From positions 46,287 through 110,286 of the forward strand of contig CAYRAV010000002.1 in assembly GCA_964422365.1 (NCBI GenBank): a stretch of 64,000 nucleotides of DNA. The letters run 5' to 3'. Source of the DNA: CAYRAV01 sp964422365 (GTDB taxonomy: Bacteria > Bacillota > Clostridia > Lachnospirales > Lachnospiraceae). The notes under the pieces are model-generated. The model did not search any database and was not told the DNA's origin. It saw only the letters and a program-made list of their open reading frames with translations. Positions 18,302 through 28,679 of the stretch are shown here, piece by piece (position 1 is the stretch's first letter; the number at the start of each line of letters is the position of its first letter). The position numbers and the translations under genes are program-made.

Positions 18302-20248
18302 TTAACGAGTTAACACCATCACAGACAATGATTCTGCTGTAACTGTTTCCCCTTCGTTTACCTTAAAAGTCTCTAACACTTCTACACCAGCTTCTTTTTT
18401 ATTGATATATACGCTCCATTCCCCTGCTGGAATTGACACAGAAACCGGCTTACGGTTTCCATTGTAAATCACTGTTATCTGTTCTGCTGTTTCTTCTTTA
18501 ACAGGCTTATCAATTGTATATGCCACTACATTTTTCTGCTCTTCTGGCAAAAAATGTAAATGCTTCTCAATCATATCAGCAGTTGCCATACGAAGTGCAG
18601 GGTGTGCTTTTCTAAATGCAATCAATCCTTTATAATAACTGCATATTTCCTGTTCTTCTTTTTTTGCATACCACTTCAAACTGTTGACAGAATCAGGTGA
18701 ATTATAACTGTCTTCAATAAATGTCCCCGGCTCTTTTCCCGGTTTTGTTCTTAAAAACTCTTCTCCTGCCTGAATAAAAGGAATTCCCTGTGCTGTAAAT
18801 ACAATAGCTGCTGCCATCTTATTCATTTCTTTTCTGTCTTCTACCGAATCCTTAGGATTGGTACAAGCTAATTTATCCCACAATGTAATATCATCATGAG
18901 CAGATACATAATTAATACTTTGGGATGGTTCTAATGCCCACTGTTTCATATTCTCTAAATTGTCATAATCAACTTCCCTATGTTTTGTTGCACCTACTAC
19001 ACATGCTTTCACATACTCTTCTAAATCTTCTTTTCCATTCACGAATCCCGCTGAATCCAATATAAATACATTTCCTTTTACAGTGTCTCTGATATCATCA
19101 TTGAACATACCAATGCCAGGCATTTCTGCTGCATTGTCTTTAAATGCTAATTCCTTCTTGTCCAGCAAAGGCGGCTGTGATGCCCATCCTTCTCCGTACA
19201 AAATAATAGTCGGGTCAATCTTTTTCATCTCTTTTGCAATCTCATTCATTGTATCAATGTCATGAATTGCCATCAAATCAAAACGAAATCCGTCAACATG
19301 ATATTCTTCTGCCCAATAGCATACAGAATCTATCATATATTTTCTCATCATCTTATGATCAGAAGCAGTTTCATTTCCACAACCCGAACCATTGGCAAAT
19401 CTTTCCTCGTTCATTCTGTAATAATAACCCGGAACTGTTTTATTTAAGTTAGAGTCAATACTTTTGTAAGTATGATTATATACTACATCCATAATAACGC
19501 GGATGCCATTTTTATGAAGTGCCTGAACCATTTTTTTGAATTCCTTTATTCTCACTTCTCCATGAAATGGATCAGTAGAATAAGAGCCCTCTGGCACATT
19601 ATAATTAATTGGATCATATCCCCAGTTAAACTGTGGTTTTTCCAAATGTGCTTCATCTACAGAACCATAATCATGTAGTGGGAGCAAATGTATATGGGTC
19701 ACACCCATTTCCTTTAAATGGTCAATACCTGTTGCCAAACCATCTTTGCTTTTCGTTCCTTCCTCCATAAACTGAATATATTTTCCTACATTTTGAATAT
19801 TCGCACTCTTATCAGAAGATAAATCCCTCATGTGAAGTTCATAGATAATGGTATCTGTTGGCTGTTTTAATTCTGGTTTTCTGTCTGTATCCCAATCATC
19901 AGGATTTGTTCTTTCCAAATCTACAACCATTCCCCGTTCTCCATTTACTCCAGCTGCTTTTGCATAGACATCTACCGCTTCGTTTGTCTGTCCATCAATA
20001 TCAATCTGATAGGTATAATAAACACCATGCAAATCTTTCTCTGCCAGATAGTACCATGTTCCGTTTTCCTGCTTTTCCATTAGTATTTCCTGTATCAGAT
20101 TGTCTCCTGTGCCTTCTTTATACAAACATAGTATCACTCTATCTGCTGTAGGTGCCCATACACGAAATGAAGTAACACCTTCTTTACAAATACTTCCTAA
20201 ATCATTGCCATCATAATAGTAATTCTGATCTAATTCATGATAATTCAT
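18302..20248 (-). CDS. pulA: Type I pullulanase (alpha-1,6 debranching enzyme)
   Basis: 648 residues from the ATG at 20248, with TGGAGG about 9 bases upstream. An N-terminal CBM48-like domain (SFRVWAPTADRVILCLY) precedes a GH13 barrel. The pullulanase marker YNWGYDP is at ~208. The catalytic residues are Asp in GFRFDLM (~321), Glu in YGEGW (~350) and Asp in SAHDDITLWD (~450). A small beta domain ends the protein. No signal peptide is present, so it acts in the cytoplasm on glycogen limit dextrins or imported maltooligosaccharides. It would complement the glgC/glgD genes 17 kb away. Confidence 0.96.
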   Translation of the reverse strand: MNYHELDQNYYYDGNDLGSICKEGVTSFRVWAPTADRVILCLYKEGTGDNLIQEILMEKQENGTWYYLAEKDLHGVYYTYQIDIDGQTNEAVDVYAKAAGVNGERGMVVDLERTNPDDWDTDRKPELKQPTDTIIYELHMRDLSSDKSANIQNVGKYIQFMEEGTKSKDGLATGIDHLKEMGVTHIHLLPLHDYGSVDEAHLEKPQFNWGYDPINYNVPEGSYSTDPFHGEVRIKEFKKMVQALHKNGIRVIMDVVYNHTYKSIDSNLNKTVPGYYYRMNEERFANGSGCGNETASDHKMMRKYMIDSVCYWAEEYHVDGFRFDLMAIHDIDTMNEIAKEMKKIDPTIILYGEGWASQPPLLDKKELAFKDNAAEMPGIGMFNDDIRDTVKGNVFILDSAGFVNGKEDLEEYVKACVVGATKHREVDYDNLENMKQWALEPSQSINYVSAHDDITLWDKLACTNPKDSVEDRKEMNKMAAAIVFTAQGIPFIQAGEEFLRTKPGKEPGTFIEDSYNSPDSVNSLKWYAKKEEQEICSYYKGLIAFRKAHPALRMATADMIEKHLHFLPEEQKNVVAYTIDKPVKEETAEQITVIYNGNRKPVSVSIPAGEWSVYINKKEAGVEVLETFKVNEGETVTAESLSVMVLTR

Positions 20249-21133
20249 GTTATCGTCCTCCATCTTTCATTTCTACACAAAAAACCGGTTACCATTCAGT
20301 CATACCATTCATCCCTTATTTTTCAGTGTGAAGCACATCCATTGTGATATACCTTATCAGACAAAGACCGCCAAGCCCAAATGGGTATAAATTGCGGTAT
20401 GCAGACTAGGTATATCGAGATGGATATTATCTTCCAGAATATACATTTGAGCAAAAAATTATGAACTGGTATACTAATTATATTATTGCACAAACTATCC
20501 TCCGAAGCAGCAGTTAAAAAATTACCTATTTTTTCCACAAATTATACCTATCTTTTTATTCTATCATATATTATGAAAAAAAGCAAAAAATATTAAAAGA
20601 TTCAGCAGGAAATGATTGGATTTTTAGTTTCTTATCAAAATACAATATACTTACAGTTTGACCATTCCATTCCCACCTTATTTTTAGCAAGAAGTACATC
20701 CATTATAATATCTTCTGAATAGTATCATCACCCATAAATTCATTTTAAACAAAAAGGGCTAAATTATCATGATTATGGAATTTTTTAAAGATTTTGGCTG
20801 CTTTAACGAGAAATTCAGGTATGTAACAGTCAGAACACAGCTAATGATTAATAGAACATGCGTGCAAGAACATAAGAAAATTATTTAAAAATAAAAACTG
20901 TTTTTTGAAGATACTTCTGAAATAACTTCCATTGATATTGATGAATACAAAATAGGAGAAAAGTTATAAAAACAGGCAAGAACTGCTGCATTAAGCCAAA
21001 ATACCACCATATATTGCTATCAATATTCTGACTGCAACCTAACTATTGTTGTATCATTTGATTTTAATGCAACAGTCCCTGTTACTTTTCTACTTGTAAC
21101 TATAATAAATAAGAAAACAAATGCCAATATTAA
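20249..21133. other. Non-coding 885-bp region with a palindromic module
   Basis: A degenerate 63-bp-type module is at 20346-20416 (ATACCTTATCAGACAAAGAC to TATACC-like end). The remainder is AT-rich; short open frames lack ribosome binding sites and recognisable products. No RNA gene or riboswitch was recognised. Confidence 0.6.
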
Positions 21134-22435
21134 TTATGCCCATCCATTATAATAAAGGAGTGTCCCAACTACATTTAAAGCCATACCGAACAAAGCAATT
21201 GGATATTGTAATTTTATGATAAAATCATCTATTACTCCTCCTTTTTCCATTTGTTCTATAGACTCTGCTTCTTTCTCTGGTACATCTTCTTTTTTCTTGT
21301 CACCCTCGTAAATAAGCAGCCAGATACCAAGAAAGATATAAGGAAGTATATCATTTAAATATCTATTGCCAAAATGGCTTCCTCCCATCGTTCTATGAAG
21401 CATTAATGCCGCCATATGCACTATTATACAAAGGGGAATACCAAAATATAAAATCGGATTTCCTTTTCTCTTCTTCATAATACCGCGAATCCAGTATATT
21501 CCATAAGAAACAAACAATGGACTTACCAGCCAGAACGCATTTCCATCAAACATGTAGAACTGAACTTTACCCTCTTTTGTAAATACCGGCAGCCGTAAAC
21601 AGTTCTTTAAATTTTCAGCAAAGAATTCAATACCAAACTGTCCTTTTCCATCTCTTGTATGCTCTGGTAAATAATTATGCCCAAATTCTGTAATACTTCC
21701 AAACCTTGCATAATTTAATATCATATAAGAAAGTGCAATGATTCCCACAGGAATTGCCCAATAAAATTTTTTCTTTAAAAAATACCAAAAATTTTGTTCT
21801 GGTTCCTGTTCCTTTAAATTGCGATACAGTAAATAGACCAAAATCGGAAAATACAGCACCTGTAGCGGACGGCAGCCTACAGAGCACCCCCAGAAAAACA
21901 ATGACCATCCACCTTTTCCTTTCACAGCATAATAAATTGCCATCAGAGATAATGTTAGACATAAATTTTGTGCGATAAACCATACCCATCCATCCATTGT
22001 AACAAGCACTACATTCGTCCCTAAGAATAAAAACAATGTCCAAAAAACTGCATGTTTTCTTGTTTCTTTTTTCAACCAGAATAATTTTACTGCATAAATA
22101 CTTCCTACTAATATAGAAAACAGTGCAATCCATCCATCTGGTGTATTCACTCCCGTCAATGCAGCAAATGGAAGCAATAAGTACGACGGAAACGGTGGAA
22201 AACTTACAAAATATTTCTCGCCAAGTATCGCCAATTCTAAATATTCATAATTCATTCCCAGATCCAGACGCCCTTCTAACCATGCACAAGCCTGTAATGT
22301 ATAGGAATTATACGGATTACCTGACCATGGCCATTTTCCTGTAAAGGCTGACAATACAAGATGAATAAGAAGCATACTCAATACTACAATAATCATGTCT
22401 GCCAATTCCCCTAAAAATTCCTCTTTTTCCTTCAT
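21134..22435 (-). CDS. Polytopic membrane protein, GT-C glycosyltransferase-like
   Basis: 433 residues with about 10-11 membrane segments. The first outer loop has SGNPYNSYTLQACAWLEGRLDL followed by YFVSFPPFPSYLLLPFAALTG, the layout of GT-C or mannosyltransferase-like proteins in which a loop Asp/Glu after the first helix is catalytic (here near EGRLDLG). The C-terminal loop is charged (GDKKKEDVPEKEAES). It lies 92 bases after another large membrane protein on the same strand. A role in cell-surface glycan assembly is plausible, but neither the donor nor the acceptor can be inferred. Confidence 0.7.
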   Translation of the reverse strand: MKEKEEFLGELADMIIVVLSMLLIHLVLSAFTGKWPWSGNPYNSYTLQACAWLEGRLDLGMNYEYLELAILGEKYFVSFPPFPSYLLLPFAALTGVNTPDGWIALFSILVGSIYAVKLFWLKKETRKHAVFWTLFLFLGTNVVLVTMDGWVWFIAQNLCLTLSLMAIYYAVKGKGGWSLFFWGCSVGCRPLQVLYFPILVYLLYRNLKEQEPEQNFWYFLKKKFYWAIPVGIIALSYMILNYARFGSITEFGHNYLPEHTRDGKGQFGIEFFAENLKNCLRLPVFTKEGKVQFYMFDGNAFWLVSPLFVSYGIYWIRGIMKKRKGNPILYFGIPLCIIVHMAALMLHRTMGGSHFGNRYLNDILPYIFLGIWLLIYEGDKKKEDVPEKEAESIEQMEKGGVIDDFIIKLQYPIALFGMALNVVGTLLYYNGWA

Positions 22436-22527
22436 TAATTTCCATACCCTTTCTAAACTTACATTTTCTTAACAAGCTATGCCGCCTATCCCCCGCAAAA
22501 AATGCGCCTGCTATGCATGCCCGCTTG

Positions 22528-24684
22528 CTATGGAGTACTTGACTGGACTTTATATAACGACACTCCGTCTTGATTATAAACACACTCATACATAGATTGG
22601 AAGATACTTTCATCCATTGCAGGGTAGGAAGCACGTTCATCATCCCCCACTAATATATAAGAAACATGATACTGCTTCAATAACTCTGTTGTACCAGCAG
22701 GATTATTATACATTTCATTCACTGCAATTTCTCTATCCTCATAATCCAAACCATGATAATACAAGAAAGTACTTGAACCACAGACAATACTTCTTCCTGT
22801 TAATGAATTAATTGCATTGTTCACTCTTGTATTTGTTAAAATTATATCATCTTCTTTTGTATTTTCCTCAATATATTCACAGACCTTCACTTGACTGGCA
22901 CTGTACAACTCATACTCTGAATGATATTCCCTTCCTAATGTAAGCACTGCTGAAATACTGCATATAATTAAAATAAAAGCTACAAATACGATACTTCCTG
23001 TCTTTTCTAACGGACGAATTTTTCTTGACACATTCATTACAAAATCTGCAACAATACAGCAAAGCAATCCATAGGCAGCAAATAATAATTTATTATTATC
23101 ATAGATATTAGGCTGGAATACCACAACTTCTGTAATTGCCCATATGAAAAATGCCGGTAATACTGTAAGGAAATTTTTCTTCTTACTATAAATAACCGAA
23201 GGTATTGTCAAAATCATCATCAAACCGATATTTTTCAGGTAGAACCATAAATAAAGATCCCCTTCATTAGACCAGTTAAACAACCCCTTTACAAAGTTGC
23301 CATTACTTGCTTGCTTAAATGTCCAGTTCGTCAACTGTGGAACTGCACAAACCAGTACAATCAAAAGAAAAATTCCCCAAGTTCTTAATACTGTATTTAA
23401 CTTTCCATTATAAATTACTTGATAGAAATAATAACAGATTACAATACAGACCACTCCTGCTATTATAAGAGCAAACATCATTCCTGAAGTCTCTATGCTA
23501 TTTTGAAAACCTGGAAGATACTGTAACACTGACATAAGAATCATTCCTATTATTACAATATATTTTCCAAGAACATTTCTTTTTTCCCCAATATTTTCTT
23601 CTTTATTGACCATAAAATAAAAGTCTGCCAGTACCCATACCATACAAATTAATCCAAGTGCCATAAAAGAATGTGTATGAATGAGAGGAAGACCTCCTCC
23701 TAAAATTCCGGCAATAACAAAATAACTTGTTTTTTTCTTCTCTACCGCCCGATAAATCAGTGCTAAAATTCCAAATAGCACCGCCCATCCAAATAAGGTA
23801 GATCTTTGTGGCAATAACATGTCCGCAATGACATTTACCCACCGAACATTTTGCTGTACATAGTTGGTTGGAGTTGTATAAAATTCCGTAAAGATATTTT
23901 TAAATATACTAGGATCTCTTACCAATCCATTCATAAAATAAACAAATCCAAATCCGCCATTAAAAAAGAATAGAATCCATGCAACACAACTCTTTGCCTT
24001 ATCTTTCAGCCAGACTTCTGCCAACAAATAAAATCCAAAAAACGCTTGTAATATTGCAAAAATCATTGGCAGTATGTAAGCGATACGCAAAGAACTTCCA
24101 AAAACATAAATACTAGAAGAAATACTGTCACATAAAAATGGATATGACAACTTTGTGCCTGGCAAAATAGAATACTCTGGTGGAAAAGTTTTTTGATTTG
24201 CAATACTTGTGATAAAGCTAAGATGCAGATTCATATCTCCATAAGTACACTGTCCTGTCCACATCGCACCATCCCTGCTTAATAGTGTATGACTGTTTAA
24301 TAAAATACAGAAAAAAACAAAAGTTGGAATAACCAGCCAGAAAATCCGATTGGTAAACACCTCTTCTTTCCAGTTGATTTTTTCAACAGTAAACAGGGGC
24401 TCTCCTGTCTTTTTTGCTTTTTTCTGAAAGTAAACCACCACTCCGCATACTATCAAAGCATATAAAATAAGTGCTGCTATATTGGAACTTTTTGTAAATC
24501 CCATAAAAAATGCCATAATAAACGGAAACCATTGCAACGAAAAATTGCCTATTATACTTCCAAATAAGATCTGGAACATTCTCCTCTCTTTTTTAAAGCA
24601 ACATTCAGCAGCCAAAAGGCCTAATATCTGATAGATAAGAAAGTACAGAATTCCTATCACATTGCCTATCAAAGAACCATACAT
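22528..24684 (-). CDS. Large polytopic membrane protein, GT-C/DUF2298-like
   Basis: 718 residues with roughly 15 membrane segments. An outer loop contains GQCTYGDMNLHLSFITSIAN and PPEYSILPGTKLSYPFLCD, resembling the GDxxxHxSF loops of GT-C enzymes that use lipid-linked sugars. The C-terminal ~110 residues form a soluble domain (YIEENTKEDDIILTNTRVNN and YILVGDDERASYP) also common in that group. GGGGGAAA lies before the ATG. It is probably co-transcribed with the 433-residue membrane protein downstream and may work with it in glycan transfer. The activity is inferred from topology and motifs only. Confidence 0.7.
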   Translation of the reverse strand: MYGSLIGNVIGILYFLIYQILGLLAAECCFKKERRMFQILFGSIIGNFSLQWFPFIMAFFMGFTKSSNIAALILYALIVCGVVVYFQKKAKKTGEPLFTVEKINWKEEVFTNRIFWLVIPTFVFFCILLNSHTLLSRDGAMWTGQCTYGDMNLHLSFITSIANQKTFPPEYSILPGTKLSYPFLCDSISSSIYVFGSSLRIAYILPMIFAILQAFFGFYLLAEVWLKDKAKSCVAWILFFFNGGFGFVYFMNGLVRDPSIFKNIFTEFYTTPTNYVQQNVRWVNVIADMLLPQRSTLFGWAVLFGILALIYRAVEKKKTSYFVIAGILGGGLPLIHTHSFMALGLICMVWVLADFYFMVNKEENIGEKRNVLGKYIVIIGMILMSVLQYLPGFQNSIETSGMMFALIIAGVVCIVICYYFYQVIYNGKLNTVLRTWGIFLLIVLVCAVPQLTNWTFKQASNGNFVKGLFNWSNEGDLYLWFYLKNIGLMMILTIPSVIYSKKKNFLTVLPAFFIWAITEVVVFQPNIYDNNKLLFAAYGLLCCIVADFVMNVSRKIRPLEKTGSIVFVAFILIICSISAVLTLGREYHSEYELYSASQVKVCEYIEENTKEDDIILTNTRVNNAINSLTGRSIVCGSSTFLYYHGLDYEDREIAVNEMYNNPAGTTELLKQYHVSYILVGDDERASYPAMDESIFQSMYECVYNQDGVSLYKVQSSTP

Positions 24685-24825
24685 ACATTTATTTCCCCCT
24701 TTTATTTTCTCTGTAAATAATTTTTTATCATTCCTCTTCTTTCCAGTTTAAAGTGTATCATATGCTCTTTACAATGTCAATTATCCCCTACACACAGCAA
24801 ATGTACCAAATCTGTAACAGTTCAT

Positions 24826-26241
24826 TTACTTCTCTGCTTTTAGCAGGCTGATTCTAAAAAATCTCCTCATACACTGTTTTCCATCAAATGGAAATAATGG
24901 ATACAAATATCCCTTTCCACCTATTGTTTTGTTTGTGAGTAATGCAATCAATACCAGAATAATTCCAATAATAAAACCATATCCATGAAATAATGCTGTT
25001 AAAATCAATAATGCAACTCTCATAAATTTTAAAGCATACCCTAATTCAAGGTTTACCTGTGTATAATTTGATACCACTACAAATGCCATATATAACATTA
25101 CCTCTGCATTAAACCATCCTGAACTTACTGTATAATCCCCTAATACAATTCCCGCAACCACACTTAATGGCAGACTCAGCATATCTGGTGTATTTACGGC
25201 TGCCATTCTAAGACCATCAATGGCAAATTCCAGTATAAGAAATTGTAAAATGATTGGTACATTTACATCATTTGTGATCAGTATAAATGACAACCAGTCA
25301 GGTACCCATTCAGGGTGCATGGTCAGTAATAAAAACAATGGTGTCAGCACAACTGCAATAATATTACTTATGATTCTGGAAAGCCGGAGATAGCTTCCTG
25401 TCAGTGGCGGAAAGTAATAATCATCTGCTTCTTCTATAATATCAAATATAGAAGATGGAAGTATCATGGCAGAAGGTGAATTATCTACTAATATTACAAT
25501 TCCTCCTTCTAATATAGAAGCTGCTGCTGTATCAGGACGTTCAGAATATTTGAATTTTGGAAATGGATTGTACCATTTATGTTTACAAAGACATTCTGAA
25601 AGGCTTTCCTGGTTCATTGTGAGAGAATCAATATTGATACTGCCAATTCTCCTTCGCACTTCTTCTAACATTTTCTCATCTGCCCTTCCATGCATATAAC
25701 TGATGACTACATCCGTTTTAGAACTTTTTCCAATGGTACACATCTCCATAACCAGCTTCGGACTCCTGATACGTCTTCGAATCAATGCAGTATTAAATAC
25801 AAGTGTCTCCACAAATCCATCTCTTGACCCTCGCATGACCCTGTCCTTTTGAGGCTCTTCCACACTTCTTCCAGGATACGTTCTACAATCAATACAGATA
25901 ACCTTGTCATAACCATCTACCAGTAACAATGGTACCCCAGACAACATATCTTTTTTAATGTCCTCTAAATCTGTCCGTAAATCCACTTCTCCATAAGGAA
26001 TATTTTTTTTTGACATCTCATGGGCGTCTTTCCCTAAGTCCTCCTCCTTCAAATCCATAAAATACTGCATTAATTTCTGCATCAGTTCATCCTTTAAAAA
26101 ACCATCTATAAAATAAAAACATGCCTTCCTTCCACCTACCTCCATAACCCTGTAAATTAGGTCAAAGCTTTCTTCTACCTCTAACATTCCATCTAACAGC
26201 TTTTTATTTTCTTCAAAATTTTTTGACAATTTCTTCATCAT
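24826..26241 (-). CDS. GerA-family spore germination protein, SpoVAF-like
   Basis: 471 residues. The N-terminal soluble domain (~1-285) has ESFDLIYRVMEVGGRKACFYFIDG and the GerA motif LEGGIVILVDNSPSAMILP. It is followed by 5-6 membrane segments with FEDYYF-type and SPDMLSLP-type signatures (EADDYYFPPLTGSYLRL, NTPDMLSLPLSVVAG). The length and the GRK-FYFIDGF-KDE start resemble SpoVAF more than GerAA. Such proteins sit in the spore inner membrane and take part in nutrient or ion signalling during germination. GGAGGG precedes two adjacent ATGs. It stands alone without gerB/gerC or other spoVA genes. Confidence 0.9.
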   Translation of the reverse strand: MMKKLSKNFEENKKLLDGMLEVEESFDLIYRVMEVGGRKACFYFIDGFLKDELMQKLMQYFMDLKEEDLGKDAHEMSKKNIPYGEVDLRTDLEDIKKDMLSGVPLLLVDGYDKVICIDCRTYPGRSVEEPQKDRVMRGSRDGFVETLVFNTALIRRRIRSPKLVMEMCTIGKSSKTDVVISYMHGRADEKMLEEVRRRIGSINIDSLTMNQESLSECLCKHKWYNPFPKFKYSERPDTAAASILEGGIVILVDNSPSAMILPSSIFDIIEEADDYYFPPLTGSYLRLSRIISNIIAVVLTPLFLLLTMHPEWVPDWLSFILITNDVNVPIILQFLILEFAIDGLRMAAVNTPDMLSLPLSVVAGIVLGDYTVSSGWFNAEVMLYMAFVVVSNYTQVNLELGYALKFMRVALLILTALFHGYGFIIGIILVLIALLTNKTIGGKGYLYPLFPFDGKQCMRRFFRISLLKAEK

Positions 26242-26520
26242 ATTCCCTCCTTCAATTCATGTGTCCTCTCGGAAACTCCTATGCCTCTATTTTTCAACAT
26301 TTTTTTGCTCCCAAAATTCCACTTTCACCTCCATTTTTCTGTAACATTTGCTTCTTTTTCTTTCCATTGAATTTAATATTTTTTCCTATTTTTTTCTGTA
26401 AATAACTTGACAGAAACCTAAAAATGTGCGGTCGCTTTTGCTGGCTTTCCCAGCAAAAGCGACCCTTTGTTTTATAAGTAACTTTTCAATTTCACATTTA
26501 AAACAAAGGAGGGCACATTT
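26242..26520. other. Intergenic region upstream of the germination gene
   Basis: T-rich leader region of the germination gene on the minus strand, ending in a strong hairpin. No sigma-G promoter could be assigned with confidence. Confidence 0.5.
26430..26470. terminator. Strong hairpin, possible terminator or attenuator
   Basis: A perfect 15-bp stem GGTCGCTTTTGCTGG (26430-26444) and CCAGCAAAAGCGACC (26450-26464) has a 5-base loop and is followed by CTTTGTTTT. No gene ends just before it on the plus strand. It precedes the small gene at 26521 and may control it. Confidence 0.7.
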
Positions 26521-26667
26521 ATGTTCAAACCCGAATCATGGCAGAGCCACGACGAGTATAGAACCATTGTCAACACTTACGGCCGCAGGCTTTCTCGCAA
26601 CAACCCCAAGTATTCTTTTGACCTTTATGATAAAGAGCGGCAGAAACTGTTAAACCTTTTCATGTAA
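26521..26667 (+). CDS. Small uncharacterised protein (48 aa)
   Basis: The frame encodes a 48-residue polar, basic peptide starting MFKPESWQSHDEYRTIVNTY. A near-perfect AAAGGAGGG lies upstream with about 8 bases of spacing. Codon choice is noticeably richer in G/C (CAC GAC GAG, GGC CGC AGG) than the surrounding DNA, which suggests coding or transfer. A strong hairpin lies 56 bases before the ATG. I do not recognise the family. It could be a free-standing small protein or the start of a lost larger gene. Confidence 0.5.
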   Translation: MFKPESWQSHDEYRTIVNTYGRRLSRNNPKYSFDLYDKERQKLLNLFM

Positions 26668-26929
26668 ATATTCTTCTGAATAGCCGCTGAAATTATTGTA
26701 ACAGTTCAAGCCATGCCAATCCATCATTTGTCAGATACATGCCAAAAAGCATCATTTCTGCAGCATCTCATTCTTTAAGGGTAGTGTTACCATTTTATTG
26801 TATTTTAACCATTCTTTTTATCTTTTAGGATATTACTTTACTTATATTGGTAATACTTAGAAATTGTTATGAAGTAACTTTTAAATAGTGTAGAAGATTT
26901 TTCTTCGAGAGTGCTGCTCAAAAAACAGG

Positions 26930-27010
26930 TGCATAGCAGTCTGCATTGAATGAATTTGGGGCAAATATCTTCGCAAAGCGGTGCGTGCAGATTGTGACAA
27001 TGAATTTCTG
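26930..27010 (+). mobile_element. TIR element remnant, internal part
   Basis: Matches the internal half of the family (CTGCATTGAATGAATTTGGG, then GTGCAGATTGTGACAATGAA) but lacks both termini. Confidence 0.6.
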
Positions 27011-27132
27011 TCCTGCAAGGCGGAGGAATGAGGTGCAGCGATGGCTATGCTGATTCATGACACTGCCACAGATGGAAATTTAGGCAAGTAGTTTTGTCAG
27101 ATATCAACGTGGCAGTACACCAGCTGTTAGTT

Positions 27133-27248
27133 TGTCTTCCAGTTCATGTTCCACATAAATTTCTATAGTATCACCTGCTTTTACCTGTTTCCCTACAATC
27201 AAACGGACAGATAATGTTTCCACGTTTTTCTACAAATAATGTTTTAAA
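27133..27248 (-). pseudogene. Decayed second copy of the clpB 3' end
   Basis: About 115 bases align with the clpB 3' end at 32475-32595 in the same orientation, including CAGTTCATGTTCCACATAAA against the same block in clpB. Translation gives LKHYL-stop-KNVETLSVRLIVGKQ and AGDTIEIYVEHELEDKL, clearly ClpB C-terminal sequence with a stop and substitutions. It ends abruptly where clpB continues into KRYL. Together with clpB it brackets the 27.2-32.4 kb island. Confidence 0.9.
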
Positions 27249-28066
27249 TTAAACAAAAATCTTTGCTTGAACCAGTTACTTTCCCCTTAGATTACTCACT
27301 ATAAAATGATATATATTCTAAACAGCCGCAAATTTTCTTAACCTAAAAAACAAGAGTGTCGTATTTTTATAAAAGTTAAAATATATATTGCATATTATTT
27401 GTATTTATTATATAAGTTATTAATTTTATAAAAATCTTGTATTTTTGTTATATTTATTATATTCTATATATAACGGAGGAATGGAGAAATGTTACAATGA
27501 AATAATTATTATGCCAAAAACCACTGGACTTAACTAAAAATTGTGGTGAAATACAAAAAATAACTATATTAATATGGGGCTAGAAATGGAATTATGCTGG
27601 TGTTGTATATGACGGCACACAGCAGTTGCTTCCTTCTTCAATTCTAGTAAACATATTGACTACAAATGTAATTTTAAATCCGAATTTTTTATTCTGTACA
27701 TTGTTAAACATTCTTGTATGTGTAGCTTTTATATTATACATCTTTATACTAGGACGTGTTTGAAAATTGCTTGTTACAAGATGTGCGTCACAATTTGTGG
27801 GGATTCGTTCCAAATTCATGAGCTGTAGCTGGCTACATTGAATGAATTTAGACCAAATATACACACAAAGCGGGGCATGCAGATTGTGGAAATGAATTTT
27901 TAGGCACACTCTGGCAGAAGCCCTTAATAAATCTTTAGATTCTATGAAATGATAGGTTAGAAAGGGCTGACAGTAATGCTATGTTTAACAGCAAACAAAG
28001 TTCAGAAAATATATCCGTTAAATCACTTTGGAAAAATATTACAAAAAGTATATTGGGAGGTATATT
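27249..28066. other. AT-rich non-coding left flank of the island
   Basis: Very AT-rich, with no plausible gene except a TIR element at 27752-27912. A GGAGGAATGGAGAAATG at about 27475 opens only a three-codon frame. The promoter of the secreted-protein gene probably lies near 27960-28040, but no clear boxes were assigned. Confidence 0.55.
27752..27912 (+). mobile_element. TIR element copy, full length (~160 bp)
   Basis: Left end TAGGACGTGTTTGAAAATTG, right end AATTTTTAGGCACACTCTG. The body has the usual ACAATTTGTGGGGATT and CATTGAATGAATTTAGACC segments. Confidence 0.85.
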
Positions 28067-28468
28067 ATGTTTTCCACATCAATGAAAAGAAAAATTATGA
28101 CAGGTATCCTGCTATTTGCAACATTAGCTACACCTGTTACAACAAAAGCAACTACAGTTATCAGGCAATTGCCAGTAAATAATGGTACAAAAATAATGGG
28201 CTGGGCAGATGCTGTTGTTAATTGGAATTTGATAGGAAAGGATCAGTGTGCAGCTGGTACAGTTTCAAATACCGCGGATGAAGGGTATTCAAATGTTACT
28301 ATATATGTAGCAGCATATAAAAACGGCACTATTAAAGCAAATTGTTCTAATTCGGGACAAATTCACATTGAATTACCAACCCCATTAAAAATTAATTGTG
28401 ACTCTTTCTACTCAAAACATACAATTAATAATGGTACAAAAACATATTATAGGGCGATGTCCACATAA
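28067..28468 (+). CDS. Small secreted protein heading the island
   Basis: 133 residues from the ATG at 28067, with GGGAGG 6 bases upstream; an ATG at 28028 has no ribosome binding site. A signal peptide is clear: KRK, then a hydrophobic core and a TTKA-type cleavage near residue 28. The mature ~105 residues are polar and beta-rich with three Cys (QCAAG, NCSNS, NCDSF) and two NNGTK repeats near the ends. No family is recognised. Its place before permeases and an ABC ATPase resembles bacteriocin loci with a dedicated self-protection transporter, such as lactococcin 972-type clusters, but sequence similarity is not evident. The bacteriocin role is inferred. Confidence 0.75.
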   Translation: MFSTSMKRKIMTGILLFATLATPVTTKATTVIRQLPVNNGTKIMGWADAVVNWNLIGKDQCAAGTVSNTADEGYSNVTIYVAAYKNGTIKANCSNSGQIHIELPTPLKINCDSFYSKHTINNGTKTYYRAMST

Positions 28469-28498
28469 TAAAATTAATACTTAATAAAGCAATATAAA

Positions 28499-28606
28499 TA
28501 AAGCGTGTCTGAAAATTTATTGTTACAATCACATATTCCACTTTGTTATACTATTTGCATTACATTGTGATACACATTTGCAACAAACAATTTTCAGACA
28601 CATTTT
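28499..28606 (+). mobile_element. Short TIR element copy (~107 bp)
   Basis: Left end AAGCGTGTCTGAAAATTTAT, right end AATTTTCAGACACATTTTG. It shares the GTCTG/CAGAC variant with the palindrome at 32319 on the other side of the transporter genes. Confidence 0.75.
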
Positions 28607-28679
28607 GAAAAATCCACATGACTTTTCATATGGACAATAATAAAAATGCTCCATAATATACAGGAGGATGATCAATTTA

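Noticed and set aside
20323..20538. 71-codon frame after pulA on the minus strand
   Set aside because: It runs through a palindromic repeat, has no binding site and looks non-coding.
21675..22133. 152-codon frame on the minus strand within the 433-residue membrane protein gene
   Set aside because: It overlaps a clear polytopic membrane protein frame on the same strand, has no ribosome binding site and no recognisable protein features.
27592..27909. 105-codon minus-strand frame in the island's left flank
   Set aside because: It is formed largely by the TIR element at 27752-27912, and similar frames occur antisense to other copies (for example at 49974-50198 and 57481-57699).
28067..28468. 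Direct assignment of the secreted protein to the lactococcin 972 family
   Set aside because: Gene context is similar but I could not see the family's sequence features in the mature peptide.
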